Source of the DNA: DATHTS01 sp965219305
GTDB taxonomy: Bacteria > Acidobacteriota > Blastocatellia > Pyrinomonadales > Pyrinomonadaceae
Assembly (NCBI GenBank): GCA_965219305.1
Contig: OZ244725.1
Coordinates: forward strand, 1,054,001 to 1,118,000
Direction: 5' to 3'
Length of the DNA stretch: 64,000 nt
This document shows, piece by piece, positions 24,076 to 33,587 of the stretch; within the stretch, counting starts at the first letter, position 1; each line of letters begins with the position of its first letter. Under the pieces are notes generated by a model. The model did no database searches, was not told the origin of the DNA, and worked only from the letters and a program-made list of their open reading frames with translations. Both the position numbers and the translations under genes were made by a program.

Positions 24076-26208
24076 TTACTGTTGGGTTACAAAATTAACA
24101 TTTGTGAGATTTCCATTAAGTTGTACGTTTTGTGAAGCAAACACATAACGTTTTGAAGAAACCGAAACCGTGTAATTTCCACCAGTTTGAATGCTATCAA
24201 AATGGTAATAACCGAATGAATTAGTAAATCCCGATCTCACATTATTATTTGAATCGGTAACAGTAACAAAGGCATATGCAATTCCCTGTCCGGCAGCGTT
24301 TGTCACGCGACCTGCCAGAGAAGCGAAGGAAACAGTAGATGAACTTGGACCTTGAACCTGAACGGTTATCGGACTTCCGGTTTTGAAAAAGCCGATTGTT
24401 GCATCCGTATTTTGCGGAGGACTTGTCGAGTCGAAACGGAAGTTATACATCGTTCCCCAACGAATAGCATTGGCGTTCGGATTTTGGGCGAGAGTTTCCG
24501 AATTCCAGCTCATCGAATTGCCTGTCAGATTTTGCGTCCACGGTGCGCTGCTGAATCCGGCATTGCCGACTGTTCCGTCATACGACCAACCGGGATGCTG
24601 CGGCGGAGCGTGAAATCCGACATTGGTTATCGAAACACCGGAACTTAATGCCAACCCGAAACTCTGAATGGCGCGATCCATATTTTGGTTATAAACCGCA
24701 TATTCGTAATGCCAGACTCCGGGCGATGTCTGCGTGACCTTATAAGCGACCGACCCGATACCGTCAACTCCCGGTGCAGGATTAATTCCGACCATCGTCG
24801 CTCCCGTCCAGGCAGTAACTGCCGATTTTGCTCTGACGGTCGCCGCCGCCGGACTGAAACTGAACGGACTGCCTGTTCCCGAAACATTGTATCTTCTATA
24901 TGAAACATTATTATTCATATTGCATTGTCCGGGATTCGCCTGACACCAGTTATACTCGTGCGGAGTAATGTATTGAGCTTCGGCGTAATATGTCGAACCG
25001 GAATTCACACTCGTGTTTAAATCGCTCATTTCAGTAAGAATTCTATGCGAAGGTCCGGTGTGCGTATGTCCGGTATGCGTGTTCGGCGGAGTAGCGGAAT
25101 CGCCGCGCGGATAATCACCGCTAAAAGGATTTATCCAGGCGCGCGAACCTAAATTCGGTCCTGCATTCAAACTGGCTGAATACGGATCGGAACAACCCGA
25201 ACCGAGTCTCGTGCCTCCGACTCCGTTACAACCCAACCCGCAGATGTTTTCCGTTAATGCCGTGAATCCGTGTTTTACACTCGATTGTCCGATTTGCTCA
25301 AAGCGTTCATCGTTAGCTGCGCCGCCGCTCATCCGGTATAAATTTTGCGGAATTACAGGATGGTCATTGCTCGGCAAAGCAAACCAATTTAAGTCAACAG
25401 TTCCAAAATTACACGAATCTGTTCCGACGGCGAGACCTACTTGAGTTCCGCTGCTGCTGCCGAATTGCGCCAACCCGTTTAAGTCTCCGACGACTACGTC
25501 CGGTCCCGGAACTGTTCCGGCATCGGGATTACCAATTGCGGGCAAAACATCCGATTCCGGTTCGCCGTCAACATAATGAGTTATTTCGATGGGACGCATT
25601 GTGGCGGAAATGGAAATTTTCCCGACAACTGTTCCGGCTTCCGACGGATAACCGAGGTCGGCGGCAAATTCTCTCGATAACAACAATCTTCCCGACATTA
25701 CATTTAATGAATGTTCTACGGCATCGTAATCAAACTGTTGTCCTTCAATGTTGAAAAAGACGAAACCCGATTTTGCATCACGAACGACGAGATCGTATTG
25801 ACCGCCCCAAGACTTATTCTCGATTGCAAGCTGTTGGTATGAACTATTTAATTTTGAAGGTAAATTAGCACTTTGCTTCGGAGAAAGTGTCATCGAACCG
25901 GGCAGAGGACCGCGTAAATCGTTATTTAATACAAGAACGGTAAAAAAAGAATCACGTTCGACATCAAAACTCAAATCATTCGATTTGGTCAATTTCGAAC
26001 TACTACGGCTGCCGCCTGTAAAACGGTTCAAATTTAACTCCATCGAAACATTTCCGTTTGCGACGATCAGTTTTTCCAGAGTTCCGTTGTTACCTTCCGG
26101 TACTTTTTCATTGATGATATTTACCGGTTGAAGCGAGCCGTTACTAAACAGCATATTGAACGAAAGTAAAGCTATAATAAGTGTTTTTAACATAATTTTA
26201 TTTATCAA
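24076..26208 (-). CDS. Large secreted protein with C-terminal carboxypeptidase-regulatory-like domain
   Basis: A signal peptide (about residues 1-25) starts a 710-residue exported protein. The middle includes GTDSCNFGTVDLNWFALPSN, GQSSVKHGFTALTENICGLG and a His/Thr-rich stretch THTGHTHTGPSHRILTEMSD, which together look like a conserved but uncharacterised secreted domain. The last about 85 residues (SLAGRVTNAAGQGIAYAFVT, TNSFGYYHFDSIQTGG, YTVSVSSKRYVF) are a carboxypeptidase-regulatory-like beta sandwich very similar to the tail of the protein at 58359-60953. It may be an attachment or sorting module. A strong terminator follows. Confidence 0.75.
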   Translation of the reverse strand: MINKIMLKTLIIALLSFNMLFSNGSLQPVNIINEKVPEGNNGTLEKLIVANGNVSMELNLNRFTGGSRSSSKLTKSNDLSFDVERDSFFTVLVLNNDLRGPLPGSMTLSPKQSANLPSKLNSSYQQLAIENKSWGGQYDLVVRDAKSGFVFFNIEGQQFDYDAVEHSLNVMSGRLLLSREFAADLGYPSEAGTVVGKISISATMRPIEITHYVDGEPESDVLPAIGNPDAGTVPGPDVVVGDLNGLAQFGSSSGTQVGLAVGTDSCNFGTVDLNWFALPSNDHPVIPQNLYRMSGGAANDERFEQIGQSSVKHGFTALTENICGLGCNGVGGTRLGSGCSDPYSASLNAGPNLGSRAWINPFSGDYPRGDSATPPNTHTGHTHTGPSHRILTEMSDLNTSVNSGSTYYAEAQYITPHEYNWCQANPGQCNMNNNVSYRRYNVSGTGSPFSFSPAAATVRAKSAVTAWTGATMVGINPAPGVDGIGSVAYKVTQTSPGVWHYEYAVYNQNMDRAIQSFGLALSSGVSITNVGFHAPPQHPGWSYDGTVGNAGFSSAPWTQNLTGNSMSWNSETLAQNPNANAIRWGTMYNFRFDSTSPPQNTDATIGFFKTGSPITVQVQGPSSSTVSFASLAGRVTNAAGQGIAYAFVTVTDSNNNVRSGFTNSFGYYHFDSIQTGGNYTVSVSSKRYVFASQNVQLNGNLTNVNFVTQQ

Positions 26209-26355
26209 CCGTCCCGGTTGAACAAGTAATTGGTTTTATTTGTATTCGATGCGAAAGATTAGCACTTTTTTTTATACAACCTTTTGAGGCTTTAATCAAG
26301 TCAGTTATAATAAGACTTTTGCCTGACACATACATTTTAAAACCGAAATTGATTT

Positions 26356-28257
26356 ATGAAAAGCGGTTGTGAAACCCCAAAAAACAATAAAAAACGGTCA
26401 ATCGAACTTCCCGTTTTAAAAAATTCCAAATCTTCCAATGACGGAATTCAAAAATCCCGCGTCAGCCGTTGGCGGGCGGCGGCTCTCGTCACTCTTACAT
26501 TGCTGATGATCGCCCACATCATTCAATGGCTTTTGATGGGACAGACGATTTCCCCGATCGAGCCTTCCGAATCAATGGAAACCCTGCAGTCCGGCGCGGT
26601 TAACGCGGGATTTATCTTTTTTACGCTGGCAATTTTAGCTACGCTGATCTTCGGGCGTTTTGTTTGCGGCTGGGGTTGTCATATTCTCGCGCTTCAGGAT
26701 TTTTGCGCTTGGATACTAAAAAAGTTCGGACTTACTCCAAAACCGTTTCGATCACGTCTTCTGGTTTTTGTGCCGCTGATCGTTGCGCTTTATATGTTCG
26801 TCTATCCCACAGTTTACAAATTTTTAGCCGCGCCGAAGAACGAGCCGGTTATTCCGCAATTTACAAATCATATTGTCACCAGCGATTTTTGGGAAACATT
26901 CCCGTCGGTTGCGGTCGCCATTCCTTTTCTTTTTGTCTGCGGTTTTATGACCGTCTATTTTTTGGGACAAAAAGGATTTTGTACTTACGCTTGTCCCTAC
27001 GGCGGTTTTTTCAGTCTTGCCGACAGATTTTCCCCCGGAAAAATTCGTGTCACCGATGACTGTAACCAATGCGGACATTGCACAGCGAGTTGCACATCGA
27101 ATGTTTTGGTTCACGCCGAAGTTAAGGAATATGGAATGGTCGTGGATCAAGGATGTATGAAATGTATGGACTGCATCAGCGTCTGCCCGAACGACGCTCT
27201 GTATTTCGGTTTCGGAAAACCGGCAATTACTGTTAAACCTTCGATTAAAAAAAATTATTCGCTGACGTGGAAAGAAGAATTTGCGGGAGCAGTAATATTT
27301 TTGGCGAGTTTTCTGGCGGTTTGGGATGTTTACCAACTCGTTCCGATGCTGATGGCACTTGGAATTGCTACGGTTACGACGTTTCTCGCGCTCAGAATAA
27401 TCAGATTATTTACAGCTAAAGATTTGTCTTTTTATCGTTTTAACTTGAAAGCATCCGGCAGCATAAAAAACGCGGGATGGATTTTTTTATGCTTGGCTTT
27501 TTTATGGATCGGCTTAAATATTCACAGCGGATTTATTCATTATCACGAATCTGCCGGAGCGCGGGCGTTTGAAAAAATCAAAATTTTCGATGAACTCGCC
27601 CTGGCTCAGACAAATCCCGAACAATGGATCAATGCGACGGATCGGCAAAATATTGCAGAAGGAAAAACACATTTTCAAACCGCAACGGATTTCGGACTTT
27701 TCACCAACAATCCGGCTCGTTCAAAATATGCTTGGATAGAATATCTGTCCGGCAATACCGAACAAGCAGTTAATCTGCTCGAATCCGCCGCCGATAATCA
27801 AAAGGGACAGGCGAAAGCATTAAGTCTTTATTATAACGGCGCGATATTAAATCGTCTCGGACGTTATAACGAAGCCTTGAAAAGCTTGGATAAAGCCATC
27901 GTCGAACGCCCGGATTTAATTCTTGCCCGTGAAGAAAAAGGCGAATCACTCTGGCGGCTCGGTCGAAAAATGGATGCCGTCGCCAGTTGGCGCGAGGCTT
28001 TGAAAGGCAATCCGACTTTGCCGATTGCCAATAATTTTCTAGCCGGAGCCGCGAAATCATTAGGTCAGAACGACACAGCGAACGCTTATGAAAAAGTTGC
28101 CGACCGATATACGCCTGCCGATGCTCTTTTTCATTTGATGCTCGGGCTTCGTCTGCAAAACATCGGAATGAACGACCTTGCCGAAAAACATTTTCAGACT
28201 GCCGTTCAACTAAATCCGACTCTTAAAACTCGTGTAAATACTGATTCTAAAAATTAA
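26356..28257 (+). CDS. NapH-like membrane ferredoxin fused to TPR domain
   Basis: The N-terminal half has about four or five membrane helices with FGRFVCGWGCHILALQDFCA and TYACPYGGFFSL, the conserved cysteine motifs of NapH/MauN/RdxA-type proteins. Two 4Fe-4S motifs follow: DCNQCGHCTASC and GCMKCMDCISVCP. After more helices the C-terminal 230 residues are TPR repeats (KALSLYYNGAILNRLGRY, YNEALKSLDKAI and so on). NapH proteins pass electrons from quinol to periplasmic reductases. The TPR fusion suggests a link to a protein partner, which is unknown. There is no nap or mau gene near by. It runs divergently from the preceding secreted protein gene. Confidence 0.83.
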   Translation: MKSGCETPKNNKKRSIELPVLKNSKSSNDGIQKSRVSRWRAAALVTLTLLMIAHIIQWLLMGQTISPIEPSESMETLQSGAVNAGFIFFTLAILATLIFGRFVCGWGCHILALQDFCAWILKKFGLTPKPFRSRLLVFVPLIVALYMFVYPTVYKFLAAPKNEPVIPQFTNHIVTSDFWETFPSVAVAIPFLFVCGFMTVYFLGQKGFCTYACPYGGFFSLADRFSPGKIRVTDDCNQCGHCTASCTSNVLVHAEVKEYGMVVDQGCMKCMDCISVCPNDALYFGFGKPAITVKPSIKKNYSLTWKEEFAGAVIFLASFLAVWDVYQLVPMLMALGIATVTTFLALRIIRLFTAKDLSFYRFNLKASGSIKNAGWIFLCLAFLWIGLNIHSGFIHYHESAGARAFEKIKIFDELALAQTNPEQWINATDRQNIAEGKTHFQTATDFGLFTNNPARSKYAWIEYLSGNTEQAVNLLESAADNQKGQAKALSLYYNGAILNRLGRYNEALKSLDKAIVERPDLILAREEKGESLWRLGRKMDAVASWREALKGNPTLPIANNFLAGAAKSLGQNDTANAYEKVADRYTPADALFHLMLGLRLQNIGMNDLAEKHFQTAVQLNPTLKTRVNTDSKN

Positions 28258-28437
28258 CTTAAAAATTTTGTATATAGTTCCAAATTAAAATGATATATAT
28301 AATGAATTATTAAAAATTCGGAATTTTCCGAAAATCAAATAATATTTTCGCTGTTTGAAATAGTAGAAAACCTTTACTTAAAATAAAAACATCTAAAGCG
28401 ATTATTTTCAAAATACACTAAATTAGTCAATAGGATT

Positions 28438-28472
28438 CTTAACATTTAAGAATTCCATACTTAAATGTTAAG
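28438..28472 (+). promoter_or_regulatory. Perfect 13-bp hairpin ending at a start codon
   Basis: CTTAACATTTAAG and CTTAAATGTTAAG form a perfect inverted repeat around a 9-base loop (AATTCCATA). Its last base directly precedes the ATG at 28473, in the place where a Shine-Dalgarno site would lie. It could hide the initiation region in the mRNA, or be an operator. Confidence 0.65.
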
Positions 28473-31400
28473 ATGAAAAAATTATTAAAACTATTAACTT
28501 TCGTAGTTATATTATTTACACTGTCGTTTACCGGATTGAATAAGGTTTCCGGGCAGATAAAAAAATCTAACAAATCCAAAATATACAAAAAAAATAAATC
28601 TTCCGACAAATCTAAGTCAAAGCGCAAGAAGCGTGTGGAAAATGAAGCCGCAGAACGATACGACGCGCCGGGTAAAGAGAACGAAGATGAATTCGAAGAA
28701 GATCATAAAAAACGCGAAGAGTGGTTTATGTATCAGCGAAGTTTTCCTTTCGACTCAATTCCCGTCGAAGCGCGACGCAAGGCATTTGAAGAGCGTCCGG
28801 CAGACGCGGATTTCGGCGAAAGCCAGTTTGCCGCGCCGCAGTGGAAACAGATCGGACCGCAGCCGACGAATTCTTATTTTCCGAATAATTGGGGATTGAC
28901 CAGCGGACGAATTAATTCAGTTGCTGTTTCTCCGGCGAACCCGAATATTATCATTATCGGTGCGGCAAGCGGCGGCGTGTGGCGTTCAACAGACGGCGGC
29001 GCAAATTTTACGTCAGTTACCGACGCACAAGTTGATATTGCCGTCGGTTCGATTTCTTTTTCGGCGAGCAATCCTAATATTGTCTATGCCGGAATGGGCG
29101 ATAAAGATTCCAATTATTTCGGTTCTGGAGTTTTAAGATCAAACGATGCCGGATTAACCTGGACACGCGTCAGCAATAATTCACTTCCCGCGCCGGGAAG
29201 AATTTCTCAGATTTTGGTTGATCCGAATAATTCCAACCGCGTTTACGCCGCACAATACTCGAATTTAAGCGGTGCAACATTATTTGCGAGCGGATTTTTC
29301 GTATCTGCCGACGGAGGTGTCAGTTGGACTAAAACATTCAACGGACTTCCGAAAGATTTAGTTCAGCATCCGACACAGCCGAATACTCTCTATATGTCTT
29401 CGACGCGCGAAGACGGCGGAAGTTCGTCGCTCGGCGGCGTTTATAAATCAATCAACAACGGTCAGACGTGGACGAGAATTTATTCTTCGCCGTTTTCTTC
29501 GACCTCGAATGCAAAAATTGCCGTAACTCCGTCCGCGCCGTCCAACATATATGTTTTGATCGGCAGCGGTTCAACGGCGCGAGTCGAGATCAGCACCGAT
29601 GAAGGCGCAAACTGGACTAATAAAGGTTCAAATTTTGACACTGCACAATTCTCGTATAACTGTTATATTTTCGTTCATCCGGCACAACCGAACACTCTTT
29701 ACGTCGGAACGCGTGATTTGTGGCGCAGCACCGACGGCGGCACGAATTATACGAACATCACGAATAATTTCACGCTGAGCGGCGGTTACACTCCGACCAG
29801 CGCGAAAGCGCATCCCGACCAACATCATTTTTATATTTCTAATTCCGATCCGAACACGATTTATATCGCGGGCGACGGCGGACTCTGGAAATCAACAAAC
29901 AGCGCATCTACTTTCCAATCGTTAAACGCAACTCTCGGATTAACGATGTTCGTCAGTCTCGATCTTCACCCGACGGATGCAACGCGAAGTTACGGCGGAA
30001 CGCAGGACAACGGAACGCAGAAGCGCACAGGCAATCAAAGTTGGCGCGAATTTGCGACCGGAGATGGCGGACAGACGATTATTGATCCGCTCGATCCGAC
30101 GATTGTTTATACAACTTATGTTTACAATACGGTTTATCGTTACAATAATAACGGCGATTCATACAGCGGACGCATCGGAGACGATAGTGTTTTCAACACC
30201 GACCGCGTGGCTTTTTATCCGCCTTTTGAGGCGAATGAAGCAAACGGAAATTTGTTTTTCGGAACTTATCGCCTTTATAAAAGTACAAATCGCGGAGCAA
30301 GTTGGGCGCAACTCGCCGGAGGTTTGGATTTGACTTACGGCTCTGATGTTTTATCCGCCATCGGAACGAGCAAAGCAAATCCGAATTATATATACACCGG
30401 CTCTTCAAACGGCAGAGTAATGGTTTCGACCGACGGCGGCGCGACATTTACCGACCGCACCGCAGGTTTACCGCAGCGATTTATCAAAAGCATTACGATC
30501 AGTCCGACAAATCCGGCGACGGCATTTTTGACCGTTTCCGGTTATCTGACCTCGCACGTTTTCAAAACAGTAAATGGCGGAGCGAACTGGACGGACATCA
30601 GCGGAAATCTGCCGGACATTCCGGTAAATACGCTTTTGATTGATCCGACTAATTCCAACACGCTTTATATCGGAACGGACATCGGCGTTTTTCGTTCGAC
30701 CGCCGGAGGCAGCAATTGGCAGACCTTTAATATGAATTTCCCGCCGACGATAGTTTCCGAACTTGACGCGCAGGCAAGCGGACTTTTACAAGCCGCGACT
30801 TACGGTCGCGGAATGTTTGAAATTAATATTAATCCGGGAAGCCGCGCAGTTGCCGATTTTGACGGCGACGGCAAAACTGATATTTCCGTATTTCGTCCTT
30901 CGACCGGAAATTGGTTTATCACGAACAGTTCAAACAACGGTTTTAACGCCGCCACATTCGGACAAAACGGCGATATTATTACACCGGGCGATTATGATAA
31001 TGACGGAAAAGCCGATTATGCAGTTTTCAGAAACGGAAATTGGTATATTCTGAGAAGTTCGGACAATATTTTCTTCGGCATAATATTCGGTGTGGGAACG
31101 GACAAACCTATTCCGGCTGATTACGACGGCGACGGAAAAACCGACATTGCGGTTTTCAGAAACGGCGCGTGGTATGTTTTGAAAAGTTCAGACAATCAAA
31201 TCAAAGCCGGAACTTGGGGATTCGGAACTGATATTACTGTTCCGGGTGATTATGACGGCGACGGAAAGGCGGACTTCGCAGTTTTCCGACCGTCAGACGG
31301 AAATTGGTATATCTTAAAAAGTTCGGATAACGGTCTGATCGCCTATACTTTCGGACAAAATGGCGATAAACCTGTTCCGGCTGATTATGATGCCGACGGT

Positions 31401-31658
31401 AAAACCGATTTCGCGGTTTTCCGGGGCGGAATTTGGTATGTTCAGCAAACGACCGCCGGATTTCGCGGTCTAATATTCGGCGCGGCGACCGATATTCCGG
31501 CTCAAGGTGATTATGACGGCGACGGAAAGACCGATTTCGGAGTTTTCCGACCTTCAAACGGCACTTGGTATATTTCGCTGAATGCGAATAATGCTTTTGT
31601 TGCTTCGGCGTTCGGCGCGGGAAGCGATGTTCCGGTTCCATCGGCTTATAATCATTGA
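28473..31658 (+). CDS. Very large secreted BNR/VPS10-like protein with FG-GAP C-terminus
   Basis: After a signal peptide (residues 1-28) and a Lys/Ser-rich stretch, residues about 110-790 hold many sortilin/BNR-like repeats: VAVSPANPNIIIIGAASGGV, WRSTDGGANF and related SxDxGxTW motifs, which fold into one or two beta-propellers. About 805-1055 there are six FG-GAP repeats (DYDGDGKADFAVFRPSDG). The final residues, GAGSDVPVPSAYNH, resemble the end of the protein at 22360-23790. Such proteins are usually cell-surface or secreted and often called glycosyl-hydrolase-like without proof. No Shine-Dalgarno is visible, and a perfect hairpin abuts the start. Confidence 0.8.
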   Translation: MKKLLKLLTFVVILFTLSFTGLNKVSGQIKKSNKSKIYKKNKSSDKSKSKRKKRVENEAAERYDAPGKENEDEFEEDHKKREEWFMYQRSFPFDSIPVEARRKAFEERPADADFGESQFAAPQWKQIGPQPTNSYFPNNWGLTSGRINSVAVSPANPNIIIIGAASGGVWRSTDGGANFTSVTDAQVDIAVGSISFSASNPNIVYAGMGDKDSNYFGSGVLRSNDAGLTWTRVSNNSLPAPGRISQILVDPNNSNRVYAAQYSNLSGATLFASGFFVSADGGVSWTKTFNGLPKDLVQHPTQPNTLYMSSTREDGGSSSLGGVYKSINNGQTWTRIYSSPFSSTSNAKIAVTPSAPSNIYVLIGSGSTARVEISTDEGANWTNKGSNFDTAQFSYNCYIFVHPAQPNTLYVGTRDLWRSTDGGTNYTNITNNFTLSGGYTPTSAKAHPDQHHFYISNSDPNTIYIAGDGGLWKSTNSASTFQSLNATLGLTMFVSLDLHPTDATRSYGGTQDNGTQKRTGNQSWREFATGDGGQTIIDPLDPTIVYTTYVYNTVYRYNNNGDSYSGRIGDDSVFNTDRVAFYPPFEANEANGNLFFGTYRLYKSTNRGASWAQLAGGLDLTYGSDVLSAIGTSKANPNYIYTGSSNGRVMVSTDGGATFTDRTAGLPQRFIKSITISPTNPATAFLTVSGYLTSHVFKTVNGGANWTDISGNLPDIPVNTLLIDPTNSNTLYIGTDIGVFRSTAGGSNWQTFNMNFPPTIVSELDAQASGLLQAATYGRGMFEININPGSRAVADFDGDGKTDISVFRPSTGNWFITNSSNNGFNAATFGQNGDIITPGDYDNDGKADYAVFRNGNWYILRSSDNIFFGIIFGVGTDKPIPADYDGDGKTDIAVFRNGAWYVLKSSDNQIKAGTWGFGTDITVPGDYDGDGKADFAVFRPSDGNWYILKSSDNGLIAYTFGQNGDKPVPADYDADGKTDFAVFRGGIWYVQQTTAGFRGLIFGAATDIPAQGDYDGDGKTDFGVFRPSNGTWYISLNANNAFVASAFGAGSDVPVPSAYNH

Positions 31659-31685
31659 GATTATAAATTTCAGAGTTAATTCTAA

Positions 31686-31724
31686 AAGTGATGATTGATT
31701 TAAAGTCAATCATCACTTTTTTTT
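31686..31724 (+). terminator. Rho-independent terminator
   Basis: AAGTGATGATTGA and its mirror form a 13-bp stem around TTTAAAG, followed by a T run. It comes about 28 bp after the stop codon of the 1061-residue protein gene. Confidence 0.9.
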
Positions 31725-31778
31725 ATTTTAAGTCCGACTGTTAGAATAAAAATTCAATTGCCGCCGCCTGGAATATTT

Positions 31779-32678
31779 ATGTTTAAAGATCAAAAAAATA
31801 AGCGAATCTTTTTGTTTATTTTGATAAGTTTAACGATTCTCGGTGGTCTGTGTCTGGCTTACTCATATTTCATCGAACCTCAAAGACTGGTCGTTAATCG
31901 TCAAAAAATCAAGGTTAAACATTGGGACAAAAATTTTGACGGCTTAAAAATCGCAATGATAAGCGACATTCACGGCGGATCAAACGGCGTAACCGAAGAA
32001 AAAATTCGCCGCGTTGTCGAAACGACTAACGGCGAGAATCCCGACGTTATAGTAATTCTCGGTGATTATGTTTCACAGGTTAGCGGAAATCGCAGCCAAT
32101 TAAAAATGCCAATTCAAACGATCGCTGAAAATTTGCGCGGACTGCGTGCGAAATACGGCGTGTTCGGCGTTCTCGGAAATCACGACGGTTGGAGCAATGA
32201 TCGTGAAATTTATGATGTTTTGAAACAATCCGGCATTCGTATGTTGGAAAACGAAATTGATTACATCGAAAAAGACGGGAAAAAGTTAAAGGTTATCGGT
32301 TTGAAAGATCACCTTAAAATCACGAATTGGCAATTATTTTTGGATGACACTTCAAACTTGCTCGCAAGCGGCGAACCAACCGAAAGCAATATAATCCTTG
32401 AACACGCGCCGGATGTATTTCCGATGTTTAAAGACTCGGCTTTTCTCAAAGAAAACGCCGGATTGCTTCTCGCCGGTCACACTCACGGCGGACAGGTTTG
32501 GCTTCCGGTTATCGGTTCTCCGATTGTGCCGTCGAATTACGGGCAAAAATATTCCGCCGGACATATCAGAGAACAAAATATGGACTTGTTCGTAACAACC
32601 GGAATCGGTGAAAGTCTTTTGCCTTTTCGTTTTCTCGTTCCGCCGGAAATTGCCGTTATCGAAGTTTATTCAGAATAA
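31779..32678 (+). CDS. Membrane-anchored metallophosphoesterase (YkuE/YaeI-like)
   Basis: The start is ATG 31779, six bases after a GGA; an in-frame TTG at 31758 is less likely. One membrane helix (about 9-32) anchors a calcineurin-like phosphoesterase with a full metal set: IAMISDIHGG, VILGDYVSQ, FGVLGNHDG, ILEHAPDVFP and LAGHTHGGQVWLP. Relatives such as YaeI and YkuE act on lipid or nucleotide-like phosphoesters, UDP-diacylglucosamine among them. The substrate here is unknown. The motif set is complete, so it should be active, with the catalytic domain facing the periplasm. It precedes a membrane-anchored protein gene in the same direction. Confidence 0.85.
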   Translation: MFKDQKNKRIFLFILISLTILGGLCLAYSYFIEPQRLVVNRQKIKVKHWDKNFDGLKIAMISDIHGGSNGVTEEKIRRVVETTNGENPDVIVILGDYVSQVSGNRSQLKMPIQTIAENLRGLRAKYGVFGVLGNHDGWSNDREIYDVLKQSGIRMLENEIDYIEKDGKKLKVIGLKDHLKITNWQLFLDDTSNLLASGEPTESNIILEHAPDVFPMFKDSAFLKENAGLLLAGHTHGGQVWLPVIGSPIVPSNYGQKYSAGHIREQNMDLFVTTGIGESLLPFRFLVPPEIAVIEVYSE

Positions 32679-32796
32679 ATTATTCAACCTAGAAAATAAG
32701 AAATAATTCATATTCTTATAATTTCCCGCAAAATTTCTTTCCGCATCGCATTTGTTATAAACTTAATTTTTAGAATCGGAAATTAAAGGATAAAAA

Positions 32797-33567
32797 ATGA
32801 GCAAAATAATTACGTTTTTAATCGGCGCAATAGCAGGTTTATTAATCGGCGGTTTCGCCGTATTTTTCTATCTCGGCGGCGCACCGCGCGCATCGGAAAT
32901 TCCCGGCAAATTGATTCAGCCGCCCGATCCGAACGGAAATCCGGGAGGAACGGCGCAAATCGTCTTAAAACAGGAATTTTTCAATACGGTTTTGCAGACG
33001 ATTTTCCGCGATATGAATTCGCCGTCATTTCCCATCGGACTCGGCGCGGAAAATCGCACAAAAAATAACGATCCGCTGCAATTTAGTTACGGATTGTTGC
33101 AGCAAACTCCGCAATGCACGAATGAAATTACGCTTTTGCCCGAAGGAAGCAATGTGCAGACGGCGGTAAGTTTTGCGGATAATAAAATTTCGATGCCGTT
33201 GGCATTTAAAGGCAGTAATTATATAACTCTCATCGGCTGCGTCGAATACGCCGGCTGGGCGCAGGCAAATCTCGATTTGAGATTTGATGAAACACAAAAA
33301 ACGGTTTTTGGAACGATAAATATCGAAACAGTCAATGTTGACGGGCTTTCGCCGATGGTTTCTGGTTTTGTCACGCCGGTCGTTCAAAGCACGCTTAACA
33401 GCCGTGTCAATCCGGTCACGATTTTACGCGGCGATCAAATTCGTCTTAATCTGCCGATTGCGGCAACCAAGGGTAATTTGCAGGCGCAGGTCAAAGATAT
33501 TCGCGGCGAAGTTAAAGATAACGCGCTGAATCTTTTCGTCGTTTATGATTTTGCCGGAACAAAATAA
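32797..33567 (+). CDS. Membrane-anchored hypothetical protein, 256 aa
   Basis: A good Shine-Dalgarno AAAGGA lies 7-8 bases before ATG 32797. One N-terminal membrane helix (about 4-28, rich in glycine) is followed by a short Pro/Gly linker (GKLIQPPDPNGNPGG) and an extracytoplasmic beta-rich domain containing two cysteines (PQCTNE and IGCVEY). The phrases VDGLSPMVSGFVTPVVQSTL and ILRGDQIRLNLPIAATKG repeat in related acidobacterial proteins as far as I can judge, but I do not know a named family. A lipid-transfer (TULIP-like) fold is only a guess. It is probably envelope-located. Confidence 0.6.
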   Translation: MSKIITFLIGAIAGLLIGGFAVFFYLGGAPRASEIPGKLIQPPDPNGNPGGTAQIVLKQEFFNTVLQTIFRDMNSPSFPIGLGAENRTKNNDPLQFSYGLLQQTPQCTNEITLLPEGSNVQTAVSFADNKISMPLAFKGSNYITLIGCVEYAGWAQANLDLRFDETQKTVFGTINIETVNVDGLSPMVSGFVTPVVQSTLNSRVNPVTILRGDQIRLNLPIAATKGNLQAQVKDIRGEVKDNALNLFVVYDFAGTK

Positions 33568-33587
33568 TTTTCTGTTTGTTCAAAAAG

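Noticed and set aside
26824..27336. 170-residue minus-strand frame with several cysteines
   Set aside because: Antisense to the NapH-like gene; its composition is explained by the opposite strand.
31234..31716. 160-residue minus-strand frame opposite the FG-GAP repeats
   Set aside because: Its repeats only mirror the FG-GAP repeat on the coding strand, and it runs into the terminator.
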